From Intestinibacter sp964449895 (GTDB lineage: Bacteria; Bacillota; Clostridia; Peptostreptococcales; Peptostreptococcaceae): a stretch of DNA of 64,000 nucleotides. Made by a program: the position numbers and the translations under genes. The notes beneath the pieces are model-generated. The model was not told the DNA's origin. It did not search any database and saw only the letters and a list, made by a program, of their open reading frames with translations. This document shows, in pieces, positions 7,769-16,797 of the stretch. Position 1 is the first letter of the stretch, and every line of letters begins with the position of its first letter. Location of the stretch: the NCBI GenBank assembly GCA_964449895.1, contig CAYVBY010000001.1, forward strand, positions 186,001-250,000. Direction: 5' to 3'.

Positions 7769-8675
7769 CAAATAATATATTTATTCTTTTTTTATTTAAA
7801 TTTTCACCTATTACAACCACATCTGTATTTGCAAATCCATCTTTTTTGTCTATATGAATTTCTCCATCTACATAATCAAATTTTATATAACCTCCAGAAC
7901 TTTCTTTTAAAAATCCTTTTGCCCTCAATATAATTCCATACTTTTCAATATTTATAAATTCACTTAATAAGATATTTACTTCTTCTTTTGAATAAGATTT
8001 TTTTATATTAAATGTATAACTTGAAAAATTCGAACTTTGATTATATTTTTCATAAATAAAATTATCTTTTGTAGAATCTAATCTTTTGTAAAAAATATCA
8101 TTTATATTAAAATCGTTTAAATTTTTATCTATTATTTGTGTATTTGGATTTAAATACTTCAAGTTTTCAGTAAGTTTTTTAAGACCATTTTTTCTTATTT
8201 TTATAAGCTTATCTACTCTAGTAAGTAAAATTATATTTGCATTTTTTATTTGATCTTTATAAAAATCGCCAAATGTTTCTAAATAAGTATCAAAAGTAAA
8301 TGAATTTATAACAGTTATTATCTTATCTAGATTTATATTTTGAAAATCATATAATATTTTTATTATATCACTTACTTTAGCAATTCCAGATGGCTCTATT
8401 ATGATTATATCTGGATTGTAATTTTTTAGTATATAATCAATAGATTTTTTAAAATCAAATAATAAACTACAACATATACATCCCGCATTTATTTCATATA
8501 TGCTTAGATTTTCTTCATTTAATATTTTAGCATCTACTGAAACTTCACCAAATTCATTTTCTAAAATTACAACTTTTTTAGTTTTGTCAATTTCATTTAA
8601 ATATTTTTTTATAAATGTTGTTTTTCCTGCTCCTAAAAAACCAGTTACTATATTTACTTTTGTAATTTTATTCAT
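7749..8675 (-). CDS. CobW/COG0523 family G3E GTPase, putative metal chaperone
   Basis: This 308-residue protein has the P-loop GFLGAGKTTF (12-21), a metal-binding GCICC motif (cysteines 66, 68 and 69), a Walker B-like IIIIEPSG and an LTRVDK (NKxD-like) motif. A weaker C-terminal CobW domain follows (about 215-305). COG0523 proteins are GTPases that deliver Zn, Co or Ni to target enzymes. The NKxD motif is altered to TRVD, which may change nucleotide preference. The start lies 4 bp after the plsX stop codon, so it is probably co-transcribed with plsX, though no functional link is known. No Zur-type palindrome was noticed, so the metal is unknown. Confidence 0.85.
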   Translation of the reverse strand: MNKITKVNIVTGFLGAGKTTFIKKYLNEIDKTKKVVILENEFGEVSVDAKILNEENLSIYEINAGCICCSLLFDFKKSIDYILKNYNPDIIIIEPSGIAKVSDIIKILYDFQNINLDKIITVINSFTFDTYLETFGDFYKDQIKNANIILLTRVDKLIKIRKNGLKKLTENLKYLNPNTQIIDKNLNDFNINDIFYKRLDSTKDNFIYEKYNQSSNFSSYTFNIKKSYSKEEVNILLSEFINIEKYGIILRAKGFLKESSGGYIKFDYVDGEIHIDKKDGFANTDVVVIGENLNKKRINILFENSLLK

Positions 8676-8679
8676 ATCT

Positions 8680-9744
8680 TTAGTTTTTATCTGTTGTTTT
8701 TGTATCTGAAGAATTTTCTAAATCATCTTTATTGTTTTGAGCTTCTTTTTCTTCAAATTCACTTAAAACTTTTTCTATATCTTCAACAACATTTCCACTT
8801 GCAAATTTTATAGCTTGGTTAACTGCATTTTTGATTGCAAAGCCATCAGAACTTCCATGTGCTTTTATAACGCCACCTTTTACTCCTAGAAGTGGTGCTC
8901 CACCGTATTCAGAATAATCCATCATAGATTTTATTTCTTTAAATTCATTTTTAAGCATTAAAGCTCCTACTTTACCTTTTAGAGATGACATAAATTGTTC
9001 TTTCATCAATTTCATAAGTCCCATTGCAACACCTTCAGATGTTTTTAATAAGATGTTTCCTGTAAAACCATCACATATAATTGCATCACATACTGAATTT
9101 ATTACATCCCTAGCTTCTACATTTCCAACAAAATTTAAATCTAAATTTTGAAGTTCGTAGAAAGATGATTTCATAAGTTCATTACCTTTTCCTTCTTCCA
9201 CACCTATATTAGCAAGTCCTATTCTAGGATTTTCAATTCCAAGTACTTTTTTTAGATATATATCACTCATAAAAGCAAATTGTACTAAATTTTTAGGTTT
9301 ACAATCAGCATTTGCACCTCCATCTGCTAAAAGAGTTATTCCACCTTTTATATTAGGAAGACCTGGACATAAACAAGGTCTATCTATTCCTTTTATTCTT
9401 CCAACTACAAATAATCCTCCAGCTAAAAGAGCACCTGTATTACCAGCTGAAACTATAGCATCTGCTTTTTTGTCTTTTACTAATTTTAATCCCACTACCA
9501 TTGAAGAATCTTTTTTTCTTCTAACTGCTTGTACTGGTTTATCTTCATTTTCAATAATTTCAGTAGTATGTATTATTTCAAGCTTACTTTTGTCATAAAC
9601 CTTTGATTCTAATTCCTTTTGTATTATGTCTTTATCCCCAGTTAAAACTATATCTACACCATATTCATTTATAGCTAAAACAGCACCTTCTATTGTAGAT
9701 TTAGGAGCATTGTCTCCTCCCATTGCATCTATTACTATTTTCAT
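8680..9744 (-). CDS. plsX: Phosphate acyltransferase PlsX
   Basis: This 354-residue protein opens MKIVIDAMGGDNAPKSTIEG and has SAGNTGALLAGGLFVVGRIKG, DGFTGNILLKTSEG and YGGAPLLGVKGGVIKAHGSS segments (each within limits), all PlsX hallmarks. PlsX converts acyl-ACP to acyl-phosphate for PlsY in phospholipid synthesis, working at the inner membrane face. The last 22 residues form an acidic, Asn/Asp/Lys-rich tail beyond the usual family end. It follows rpmF, as in many Firmicutes. Intergenic DNA of 224 bp with a terminator separates it from rpmF, so it may have its own promoter. Confidence 0.95.
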   Translation of the reverse strand: MKIVIDAMGGDNAPKSTIEGAVLAINEYGVDIVLTGDKDIIQKELESKVYDKSKLEIIHTTEIIENEDKPVQAVRRKKDSSMVVGLKLVKDKKADAIVSAGNTGALLAGGLFVVGRIKGIDRPCLCPGLPNIKGGITLLADGGANADCKPKNLVQFAFMSDIYLKKVLGIENPRIGLANIGVEEGKGNELMKSSFYELQNLDLNFVGNVEARDVINSVCDAIICDGFTGNILLKTSEGVAMGLMKLMKEQFMSSLKGKVGALMLKNEFKEIKSMMDYSEYGGAPLLGVKGGVIKAHGSSDGFAIKNAVNQAIKFASGNVVEDIEKVLSEFEEKEAQNNKDDLENSSDTKTTDKN

Positions 9745-9932
9745 TATTTACCTCCTTATTTATATCCTTTAGATTTTATTATTATCAATTTAAAAATTCT
9801 TATAACTTTAATCTTTTATAAAGAACTCTTTATTCTAAAAATCTTTCAAAGATGTAGATTTCTTTGAAATAAAAAATTATTTTTAATTTAAAACATATTA
9901 ATTATTATATCATAACTTGGATTTAAACAAAA

Positions 9933-9961
9933 AAAAACATGCAGTCAAACTGCATGTTTTT
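9933..9961 (-). terminator. Rho-independent terminator after rpmF
   Basis: A 13-bp perfect stem (9933-9945 and 9949-9961, core ACATGCAGT/ACTGCATGT) has a 3-base loop and a long T run on the minus strand, just after the rpmF stop codon. Confidence 0.88.
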
Positions 9962-9968
9962 AATATCA

Positions 9969-10145
9969 CTATTCAGCTACGATTTCTTTACCATTGTAGT
10001 GTCCGCAAGAAGGACAAACTCTATGTGGTAATTTTGGTTCATGACATTGTGGACATTCTACAAATCCTTTAACTGTCATTTTTGAATTAGCCGCTCTTCT
10101 CATTTTAGTTTTTGATTTAGCTGTTTTACGCTTAGGTACTGCCAT
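9969..10145 (-). CDS. rpmF: 50S ribosomal protein L32
   Basis: This 58-residue reading frame begins MAVPKRKTAKSKTKMRRA and has a zinc ribbon of two CxxC pairs (C31/C34 and C44/C47), typical of L32 of the zinc-binding type. The start follows AAGGAGGTGG. It lies 13 bp after the YceD-family gene, the conserved yceD-rpmF-plsX order. It binds near the peptidyl-transferase exit region of the 50S subunit. Confidence 0.95.
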   Translation of the reverse strand: MAVPKRKTAKSKTKMRRAANSKMTVKGFVECPQCHEPKLPHRVCPSCGHYNGKEIVAE

Positions 10146-10158
10146 TTAAGCCACCTCC

Positions 10159-10689
10159 TTAATCATTTTTGAACATATCTTTTAATTTAGCAAAACGTGG
10201 ATCTATATTATCCTCGTCAGTTGCAATTTCGCTGCATGAGCAAGTTTCTTTGTTTAAATTAGCTCCACAATTTGGACAAAGACCTTTGCAGTCCTCTTTA
10301 CAAAGAACTTTATTTGGTAAATTAAAATCTAGTGTTTGCTCTATTATTTTTACTAAATCTATTTCATCAGATTCTATAATAAAAGCATCGTAGTCTTCAA
10401 ATTCATCTTCATCAAAATCATCGCTAACTAAGAAACCATCAATTGTATAATTTATTAACACTTCTACCGGTTCTAGGCATCTAGAACAACTATCTATCAT
10501 TGTAAAATCTACATCTGCAACTAAACGTATCTCGTCTTTTGCATTTTTAGAAATCTTACCAGTTAGGTTAATCGGTGAAGCTAAATTATATTTGTTATCA
10601 CAATAACTAATAGTATCAATTTTTTGCGAAAAATTCAAGTCTATTTTTCCAGTTTCTCTTTTATTTAACTCATTAAGACTAATTATCAT
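10159..10689 (-). CDS. YceD / DUF177 family protein (23S rRNA accumulation)
   Basis: Starting at the ATG at 10689, after GAGGTG, the protein is 176 residues (MIISLNELNKRETGKIDL). A longer reading to 10728 lacks a binding site. It has the DUF177 pattern of a beta-rich middle domain with SCSRCLEPVEV and a C-terminal double-cysteine cluster (CKEDCKGLCPNCGANL). The E. coli homologue YceD affects 23S rRNA levels. It is nearly always next to rpmF, as here. The cysteines probably bind zinc. Several consecutive acidic residues (DDFDEDEFEDYDA) lie in the middle. Confidence 0.88.
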   Translation of the reverse strand: MIISLNELNKRETGKIDLNFSQKIDTISYCDNKYNLASPINLTGKISKNAKDEIRLVADVDFTMIDSCSRCLEPVEVLINYTIDGFLVSDDFDEDEFEDYDAFIIESDEIDLVKIIEQTLDFNLPNKVLCKEDCKGLCPNCGANLNKETCSCSEIATDEDNIDPRFAKLKDMFKND

Positions 10690-10800
10690 ATTTTTCACCT
10701 CAACATTATTACCAAATTTATTATACAAATAGGATTAATGTTTGTCAAGTATTTTTACTTGATACTTATAATACTATTTTTTAAATAGTTAATTTAAATA

Positions 10801-10830
10801 ATTTAAGGTAGGATTAAACCTACCTTAAAT
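10801..10830 (-). terminator. Rho-independent terminator after ackA
   Basis: A perfect 12-bp stem (10801-10812 and 10819-10830, core AAGGTAGG/CCTACCTT) with a 6-base loop lies 38 bp downstream of the ackA stop codon. The flanks are A/T-rich on both sides. Confidence 0.85.
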
Positions 10831-10868
10831 ATTATTATAATCAAATTCAGTGAATTGTATAACTATAA

Positions 10869-12065
10869 TTATTTAACTAATTCTAATGTATCTCTAGCTA
10901 TCATTAATTCTTCGTTAGTTGGTATTAATAATACTTTAACTTTAGAATCAGCAGCAGATATAACTGTTTCTTCTCCTCTTACTTTGTTAGCTTCAGCATC
11001 CATTTTAATACCTAATACTTCTAAGTCAGAAGCTATTGCAAGTCTATCTTCTATACCATTTTCACCTAAACCTGCAGTAAATACTATAGCATCTACACCG
11101 TTCATTTCAGCAGCATAAGCTCCTATGTATTTTTTAACTTTTTTGTGGTAAGCATCTAATGCATTTATAGCTTTTTGATCACCTTTTGCAGCAGCATCAC
11201 CGATATCTCTGAAGTCAGAAGATATACCAGTCATTCCGTATACACCAGATTCTTTATTCATTAGTTTATCTACACCATCAGCGTCTAAGTTTTCTTTTTT
11301 CATTACGAAAGGTATTATAGCTGGGTCTATATCACCACATCTAGTTCCCATTATTAAACCTTCAAGTGGAGTAAGTCCCATTGTAGTATCTACAACTTTT
11401 CCACCGTCAACAGCAGCTATAGAAGCACCATTTCCTAAGTGACAAGTTATTATTTTTAAGTCAGCTATATCTTTTCCTAACATAGCTGCAGCTCTTTCAG
11501 ATACATATTTGTGAGAAGTACCGTGGAATCCGTATCTTCTTACACCATATTGTTCATATAGTCTGTATGGAAGACCATATAAGTAAGAAGAAGCTGGCAT
11601 TGTTTGATGGAAAGCAGTATCAAATACAGCAACATTTGGAACACCTGGAAGAACTGCTTTTATAGCATCTATACCCATTAAGTTAGCTGGGTTGTGAAGA
11701 GGAGCTAAATCATTACAAGATTTTATAGCTTCTATAACTTCGTCAGTTATTACAACTGAAGATGCGAATTTTTCTCCACCGTGTACAACTCTGTGTCCAA
11801 CAGCATTTATTTCAGCCATTTCTTTAACTCCACCGTAAGTTGCATCTAAAACACCTTCAAGAACTAATTTTATAGCATCTTGATGATCTTTCATTGGTTG
11901 TTCTTTAACGTATTTACCTTCTACACCGTCTTTTTTTTGAGTAAGTATAGAACCATCTATACCTATTCTTTCAACTAATCCTTTACATAATACTGCTTCA
12001 TTTTCCATATCTATTAATTGATATTTTAATGAAGAACTACCACAGTTTAATACTAATACTTTCAT
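10869..12065 (-). CDS. ackA: Acetate kinase
   Basis: This 398-residue protein has the N-terminal NCGSSSLKYQL motif, catalytic-site segments VAVFDTAFHQTMP and YGFHGTSHKYVSERAA, and GLMMGTRCGDIDP-like GLIMGTRCGDIDPAII. AckA interconverts acetyl phosphate plus ADP with acetate plus ATP, the ATP-yielding step of acetate fermentation. No pta lies next to it. It is a single gene with its own terminator. Its codon use is visibly more GC-rich and uniform than its neighbours, as expected for a highly expressed enzyme. It diverges from tmcAL across a 385-bp AT-rich gap. Confidence 0.97.
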   Translation of the reverse strand: MKVLVLNCGSSSLKYQLIDMENEAVLCKGLVERIGIDGSILTQKKDGVEGKYVKEQPMKDHQDAIKLVLEGVLDATYGGVKEMAEINAVGHRVVHGGEKFASSVVITDEVIEAIKSCNDLAPLHNPANLMGIDAIKAVLPGVPNVAVFDTAFHQTMPASSYLYGLPYRLYEQYGVRRYGFHGTSHKYVSERAAAMLGKDIADLKIITCHLGNGASIAAVDGGKVVDTTMGLTPLEGLIMGTRCGDIDPAIIPFVMKKENLDADGVDKLMNKESGVYGMTGISSDFRDIGDAAAKGDQKAINALDAYHKKVKKYIGAYAAEMNGVDAIVFTAGLGENGIEDRLAIASDLEVLGIKMDAEANKVRGEETVISAADSKVKVLLIPTNEELMIARDTLELVK

Positions 12066-12450
12066 TAGTATACCTCCTTAACATTTAATTATAATAATAT
12101 GTATAAAGCCTTTATGACTTTTATTTTATTGTATAATAAATTTAAATATTTAAAATACTTAAATTAATATATCATTTTTTTTCAAAAAAGTACATACTAT
12201 TTTTATTACATAATGTAGGTATAAAATATATATTTTTCTACATTACTTTATATATAATTATAATATATTTATACTGTTATTTGTAAAAAAAAATATAATT
12301 TATTAATATTTATTATAATTTTGTAAAATAAATTAGCCTAACAACCTTCAAATTTATTTTATTTATGTATTTTTAATATATAATTTAGTATAATAATTTA
12401 TTATTTACATTAAATAATAAATTATTATACTAAATTAAAAGGAGATATAT
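12066..12450. other. Divergent ackA / tmcAL control region
   Basis: This is a 385-bp, extremely A/T-rich gap with no reading frame. It must contain the promoters of ackA (minus) and tmcAL (plus). The only clear structure is the 27-bp inverted repeat next to tmcAL, listed separately. No riboswitch was recognised. Confidence 0.6.
12381..12437. repeat. Perfect 27-bp inverted repeat upstream of tmcAL
   Basis: The arms at 12381-12407 and 12411-12437 are exact reverse complements, separated by only CAT. The right arm ends against the ribosome binding site (AAAAGGAG, 12437-12444) of tmcAL. Each arm contains TATAAT on its own strand (12389-12394 plus, 12424-12429 minus). It could be a hairpin in the 5' untranslated RNA, a large operator, or two face-to-face -10 boxes. 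Confidence 0.9.
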
Positions 12451-13713
12451 ATGAATTTACTTGGTTTAATAGTTGAATATAATCCATTTCATAACGGACA
12501 TATACACCATTTAAATGAATCAAAAAAGCTTACTGGGGCTACTCATACTATAGCTGTTATGAGTGGTAATTTTATGCAAAGAGGTACGCCTGCTTTTTTA
12601 GATAAATTTACTAGAGCTGAAATAGCAGTTAAAAATGGAGTTGATTTAGTAGTAGAGCTTCCTACTCTATACGCTTGTCAAAGTGCAGAAATTTTTGCAC
12701 ATGGTGGAATAACTTTACTAAATTCTCTAAATTGTGTAGATTCTTTATGTTTTGGCAGTGAAGTTGGCAACATTGAAATTTTAAATATTATTTCAAAAAT
12801 ACTTATAGATGAACCTCTAGAATTTAAAAACAAATTAAAACTTAACCTAGATAATGGTCTTACTTTTCCAAAAGCTAGATCACTTGCACTATTTGACTAT
12901 ATAAGTGAAAATAAACTATACAATATATCAGAAAAAAATCTAACAGAAATTTTAAATTCTTCCAATAATATATTGGGCATAGAGTACATAAAAAGCATTT
13001 TAAAATTAAATAGTAAAATAAAACCTTACACTATAAATAGAGTTCATTCTAATTACAATAGCTTAAATATTAATAATTCTATATGTTCTGCTTCAGCTAT
13101 TAGAAATGCACTAAAAAGCTCAAACTTAAGCGATATAAGTTATACTATTCCAAAACCTACTTATGATATAATACAAAATGTTATAAATAGTGGTTTTAAT
13201 CCTGTATACAACAATGATTTTTATCAAATATTATACTCTAGTATTATAAGAGACAAAGACAATCTAGTAGATTATTTTGAAGTAAATGAAGGTATCGAAA
13301 ATAAAATATATTCATCTATATTTAAATGTAGTAATTACGAAGAACTTCAAAATGAAATAAAATCAAAAAGATATACTATGACTAAAATATCTAGAACTTT
13401 AAACAATATAATGCTTGGAATTAAAAAATCTGACATAGCTAAAACTAAAGATTTAGATTATATTCCTTATTTAAGAGTACTAGCTTTTAACGACAAAGGT
13501 TGTGAAATTTTAAAAGAAATAAAAAATAACTCAGATATCAATATAATAACAAAGTTTTCTAAAATAAAGCATATTGACTCTGATATCTTTAAAACATTAA
13601 TAGATTACGATATTAAATCTACTAATATGTACAACTTAATATACTATAAAAACAATCTTTCTACTTTAAAGGGACCTATGGATTATATGATTTCCCCAAA
13701 ATATATTAAATAA
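12451..13713 (+). CDS. tmcAL: tRNA(Met) cytidine acetate ligase (YlbM family)
   Basis: This 420-residue protein has the nucleotidyltransferase HxGH motif in EYNPFHNGHIHH (about residues 8-19). MSGNFMQRGTPAFLDKFTRA and VVELPTLYACQSAEIFA also follow the YlbM/TmcAL family. TmcAL activates acetate with ATP and acetylates the wobble cytidine (C34) of elongator tRNA-Met. The start is fixed by AAAAGGAG at a six-base spacing. Its divergence from ackA puts two acetate-using enzymes side by side, though co-regulation is only inference. It is followed 15 bp later by a DMT transporter. Confidence 0.93.
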   Translation: MNLLGLIVEYNPFHNGHIHHLNESKKLTGATHTIAVMSGNFMQRGTPAFLDKFTRAEIAVKNGVDLVVELPTLYACQSAEIFAHGGITLLNSLNCVDSLCFGSEVGNIEILNIISKILIDEPLEFKNKLKLNLDNGLTFPKARSLALFDYISENKLYNISEKNLTEILNSSNNILGIEYIKSILKLNSKIKPYTINRVHSNYNSLNINNSICSASAIRNALKSSNLSDISYTIPKPTYDIIQNVINSGFNPVYNNDFYQILYSSIIRDKDNLVDYFEVNEGIENKIYSSIFKCSNYEELQNEIKSKRYTMTKISRTLNNIMLGIKKSDIAKTKDLDYIPYLRVLAFNDKGCEILKEIKNNSDINIITKFSKIKHIDSDIFKTLIDYDIKSTNMYNLIYYKNNLSTLKGPMDYMISPKYIK

Positions 13714-13728
13714 TAAGGAGGACGATTT

Positions 13729-14670
13729 ATGGACAATAAAATTGCAATTGATGATTCACAAATTGAATCTTCAGTCGATAAAAAAAATACTATAAAAGGA
13801 ATTGCTTTTTCATTAATAGCAGGTACATTATGGGGTCTTTCTGGTATATGTGCTCAATTTCTATTTCAACAAAAAAACTTAACGCCTGAATGGGTTGTTT
13901 GTATTAGATTAATAACATCAGGAATCATTTTACTAACTGTGGGATACATAAAAGAAGGAAAACAAATATTTGAAGTTTTTAAAAATAAAACTCAAACTAA
14001 AAACTTAGTTTTATTCGGAATTTTAGGTATGTTTGGAGTTCAATATACATACTTTGTTGCTATAAAATACTCAAATGCCGCTACTGCAACTGTTATACAA
14101 TACTTAGGACCTGCAATTATACTTATTTATCAATGTTTAAAAAGCAAATCTCTACCTTCTTTTATAGAGTTTTTCGCTTTAATATTATCTTTACTTGGAG
14201 TATTTATTTTAGTAACTCATATGGATATAACTTCTCTAGTAGTATCAAAAAAAGCTTTATTATGGGCTATAGGTGCAGCTTTTGCCCTTGCATACTATAC
14301 AGTCAAACCTGGTAGCCTATTAGAAAATTTTAGCAATATAACCGTAACAGGTTGGGGAATGTTAATTGGAGGTCTTGTATTTAACTGTATAAAACCTATA
14401 TGGAATATAAGCGGTGATTTCGATATATATACAGTAGCTGTTATTTTAATTGTAATAATATTTGGTACAGTAATTCCATTTAGTCTGTATGTACTTAGTA
14501 CAAAATGGATTGGACCTACTAAAACAAGTTTATTTTCTACTGTGGAACCAGTATCATCTGCTGTATTATCCATATTTTTATTAAATCTTGCCTTTGGATT
14601 TATGGATTTTCTAGGCACAGGATTAATAATTGCTATGGTCATAATATTATCTCTTAATAAAACAAAATAA
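13729..14670 (+). CDS. EamA/DMT family transporter
   Basis: This 313-residue membrane protein has about ten hydrophobic segments in two EamA repeats. The first repeat opens FSLIAGTLWGLSGICAQFLF and includes YTYFVAIKYSNAATATVIQY; the second includes TKWIGPTKTSLFSTVEPVSS and ends LGTGLIIAMVIILSLNK. DMT exporters move amino acids, nucleosides or other metabolites across the cell membrane; substrate cannot be read from sequence. AAGGAGGACGATTT precedes the ATG. It is probably co-transcribed with tmcAL and ends at the terminator at 14727-14773. Confidence 0.88.
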   Translation: MDNKIAIDDSQIESSVDKKNTIKGIAFSLIAGTLWGLSGICAQFLFQQKNLTPEWVVCIRLITSGIILLTVGYIKEGKQIFEVFKNKTQTKNLVLFGILGMFGVQYTYFVAIKYSNAATATVIQYLGPAIILIYQCLKSKSLPSFIEFFALILSLLGVFILVTHMDITSLVVSKKALLWAIGAAFALAYYTVKPGSLLENFSNITVTGWGMLIGGLVFNCIKPIWNISGDFDIYTVAVILIVIIFGTVIPFSLYVLSTKWIGPTKTSLFSTVEPVSSAVLSIFLLNLAFGFMDFLGTGLIIAMVIILSLNKTK

Positions 14671-14726
14671 CTTTTTAACTAAAAAACAATTTATAAATTT
14701 TTAGCTAGATTTTTCATTATAAAATA

Positions 14727-14773
14727 GACCCTATACAAATAGACAATTTTTGTAGTGTTATTTGTATAGGGTC
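14727..14773 (+). terminator. Terminator after the DMT transporter gene
   Basis: A 15-bp perfect stem (14727-14741 and 14759-14773, core GACCCTATACAAATA) has a 17-base loop and a moderately T-rich 3' flank. It lies 57 bp downstream of the stop codon. Confidence 0.75.
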
Positions 14774-14819
14774 CATTTTATATATAATCATATTATAAGA
14801 TTTTCTTATATAAATAAGA

Positions 14820-14854
14820 AAATTATATTCACTATTTTTAAATGAATATAATTT
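14820..14854 (-). terminator. Probable terminator after aroE
   Basis: A 12-bp stem (14820-14831 and 14843-14854, core AAATTATATTCA/TGAATATAATTT) is followed on the minus strand by a T-rich run. It lies 46 bp after the aroE stop codon. Confidence 0.6.
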
Positions 14855-14899
14855 CCTATTTTCTATAAGAATCTATTTAAATATTATAGGTAGGGCGTA

Positions 14900-15772
14900 T
14901 TAATATTTTATTCCCATAACTTCTTTTACATGTTCTATTGGCATGTCTTGATTTGTCCAAAGTTTAAATGCTGCAGCACCTTGGAATAACATCATTGGGA
15001 AACCATTTAATGTTTTGCAACCAACTTCTTTAGCCATTTTAAGAAGTGCTGTTTCAGCTGGAGCATAAACAACATCTGTTACTATTAAATCTTTTCTTAA
15101 GAAAGATTTATCAGGTATATAAGTTTGTCCTTCAAGTGGTTTCATACCCATTCCTGTTGCATTTGCAAATATATAACTTGAAGCTATTTCTTCTTTTAAT
15201 TTATCTAAATCAGCTAAATCATATAAAGCAGCTTTGCAATTAGTTTTTTCATTTATATCTTTAACTGTTTGTTTAGCTCTTTCGAAAAATTCATCTTTTT
15301 TATTGAATATAGATATCTCTTTAACTCCATCAAGAGCAGCTTGTACTTGTATAGCTGTAGCAGCTCCACCAGCACCTACTATAGTCATTTTTTTGCCTAT
15401 TATGTCTATACCAGCATCTTTTAATCCACTCATATATCCTATACCATCAGTTACATGTCCTGTTAAAACACCATTGTCATTAACTATAGTGTTTACAGAA
15501 CCACACATTTGTGCAGCTTCTGATACTTTGTCTAAGTATTTATGAACTATTGTTTTATTAGGCATAGATACATTAGAACCTCTAACATTCATAGCTCTAA
15601 ATCCTTTTATAGTATCTTCTAATTGATCAGCACCTACTTCAAATGCTAAGTATGCATAATCAAGTCCTAATTTTGCAAATGCTTCGTTATGCATTCTTGG
15701 TGATGATGAATGTCTTATTGGTGTAGCTATTAATCCTATTAATTCTGTATGTCCTGTTATTCTTTCTGCCAT
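14900..15772 (-). CDS. aroE: Shikimate (quinate/shikimate) dehydrogenase
   Basis: The start at 15772 (MAERITGHTELIGLIATPIR) follows GGAGG, giving 290 residues; an upstream TTG in frame overlaps that binding site. The protein has the substrate segment RHSSSPRMHNEAF and the catalytic Lys in SMPNKT. The NADP-fold motif VGAGGAATAIQV is present, with VNTIV/THVTDGIG-type residues around the catalytic Asp. It reduces 3-dehydroshikimate to shikimate, or acts on quinate in YdiB-type members. Pairing with a type I aroD and a divergent LysR gene, outside a full aromatic operon, suggests regulated quinate/shikimate use (inference). Confidence 0.92.
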   Translation of the reverse strand: MAERITGHTELIGLIATPIRHSSSPRMHNEAFAKLGLDYAYLAFEVGADQLEDTIKGFRAMNVRGSNVSMPNKTIVHKYLDKVSEAAQMCGSVNTIVNDNGVLTGHVTDGIGYMSGLKDAGIDIIGKKMTIVGAGGAATAIQVQAALDGVKEISIFNKKDEFFERAKQTVKDINEKTNCKAALYDLADLDKLKEEIASSYIFANATGMGMKPLEGQTYIPDKSFLRKDLIVTDVVYAPAETALLKMAKEVGCKTLNGFPMMLFQGAAAFKLWTNQDMPIEHVKEVMGIKY

Positions 15773-15860
15773 TTTATATTCCTCCAATTATAATCATATA
15801 TTTATATTGTGTATTCTAATTAATATATTTATTTTTTAATATAATTTCTATTTTAATTTT

Positions 15861-16625
15861 TTATTTGCTTTGGTGCATTACTTCAAGTATTGTAGCAAGT
15901 TTGTCTACTGATATTTGTCCTGGTGCTGAAGCAGCTTTTGCAGCTCCGAAAGTAAGTGCTGAACCAAAAGTTTCTCCTGCTAAACGACTTACAAGGCCAA
16001 GAGAACCCATAGACATTGTTATTATTGGTCTATTTGCATATTTAGTAGACATTTCTTCTGTTGCAGCTAATAGTGTAACTACATCTTCTGAAGTATTTGG
16101 CATAACTGCTATTTTAGGTAAGTCTGCTCCTAAATCTTGCATTTTGCAAAGTCTATTTATTATTTCTTCTTTTGCTGGAGTTTTAAAGAAATCATGGTTT
16201 GACATTACTACTTTAACATCATTTTCGTGAGCAGTTTTAACTATATCTTTAACTATTTCATCTCCAGTAAATAACTCTACATCTACTAAGTCAACTAACT
16301 TAGTTTGAGCTACTACTTTATTAAGTTCAGCATAATACTCATCACTTACTTCTCTTTCTCCACCTTCTTTTTTACTTCTAAAAGTAAATAATATAACCGC
16401 TTCTTTTACTTCATCTCTAAGAGCTTTTACTATTTCTTTTACTTTTTCAAGGTCTTCTACATTTTCGTAGTGATCAACTCTCCATTCGATTAAATCGAAT
16501 TTTACATTTTTTAAAAATTTAGCTTCTTCTAATATTTCTTCATTAGTTTTTCCAACTAAAGGTACACATATTTTTGGCATACCTTCTCCTAATTTTATAT
16601 TTCTTACTTGAACTATGTTTGCCAT
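15861..16625 (-). CDS. aroD: Type I 3-dehydroquinate dehydratase
   Basis: This 254-residue class I aldolase-type enzyme has the active-site acid pair in DLIEWRVDHYENV. A catalytic His lies in VVMSNHDFFKTP and the Schiff-base Lys in ADLPKIAVMPNT. MGSLGLVSRLAGETFGSALT forms the substrate loop with its Arg. It dehydrates 3-dehydroquinate to 3-dehydroshikimate. It is 88 bp upstream of aroE on the same strand. The start follows AAAGGGGAAATAAA. The promoter region is shared with the divergent LysR gene and contains two palindromes (16726-16762). Confidence 0.94.
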   Translation of the reverse strand: MANIVQVRNIKLGEGMPKICVPLVGKTNEEILEEAKFLKNVKFDLIEWRVDHYENVEDLEKVKEIVKALRDEVKEAVILFTFRSKKEGGEREVSDEYYAELNKVVAQTKLVDLVDVELFTGDEIVKDIVKTAHENDVKVVMSNHDFFKTPAKEEIINRLCKMQDLGADLPKIAVMPNTSEDVVTLLAATEEMSTKYANRPIITMSMGSLGLVSRLAGETFGSALTFGAAKAASAPGQISVDKLATILEVMHQSK

Positions 16626-16725
16626 TTTATTTCCCCTTTGTATATATTTTAAATTCGTTAATTTTTTATCGTTTCTTATAGTTAAATTATAATACTTAGT
16701 CTATGATAAATCTAATATGATTTTT

Positions 16726-16762
16726 TATCAATTTTGATAGGTTTTAACTATCAATTATGATA
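16726..16762. promoter_or_regulatory. Paired palindromes, probable LysR operator
   Basis: Two near-identical 14-bp palindromes, TATCAATTTTGATA (16726-16739) and TATCAATTATGATA (16749-16762), are spaced 23 bp start to start, about two helical turns. They lie 36 bp before the LysR start and about 100 bp before aroD. Paired dyads in a divergent gap are typical LysR-family binding sites. Confidence 0.7.
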
Positions 16763-16797
16763 TACTTATTTTAAATTAAAATATAGGACGTGAAAAA

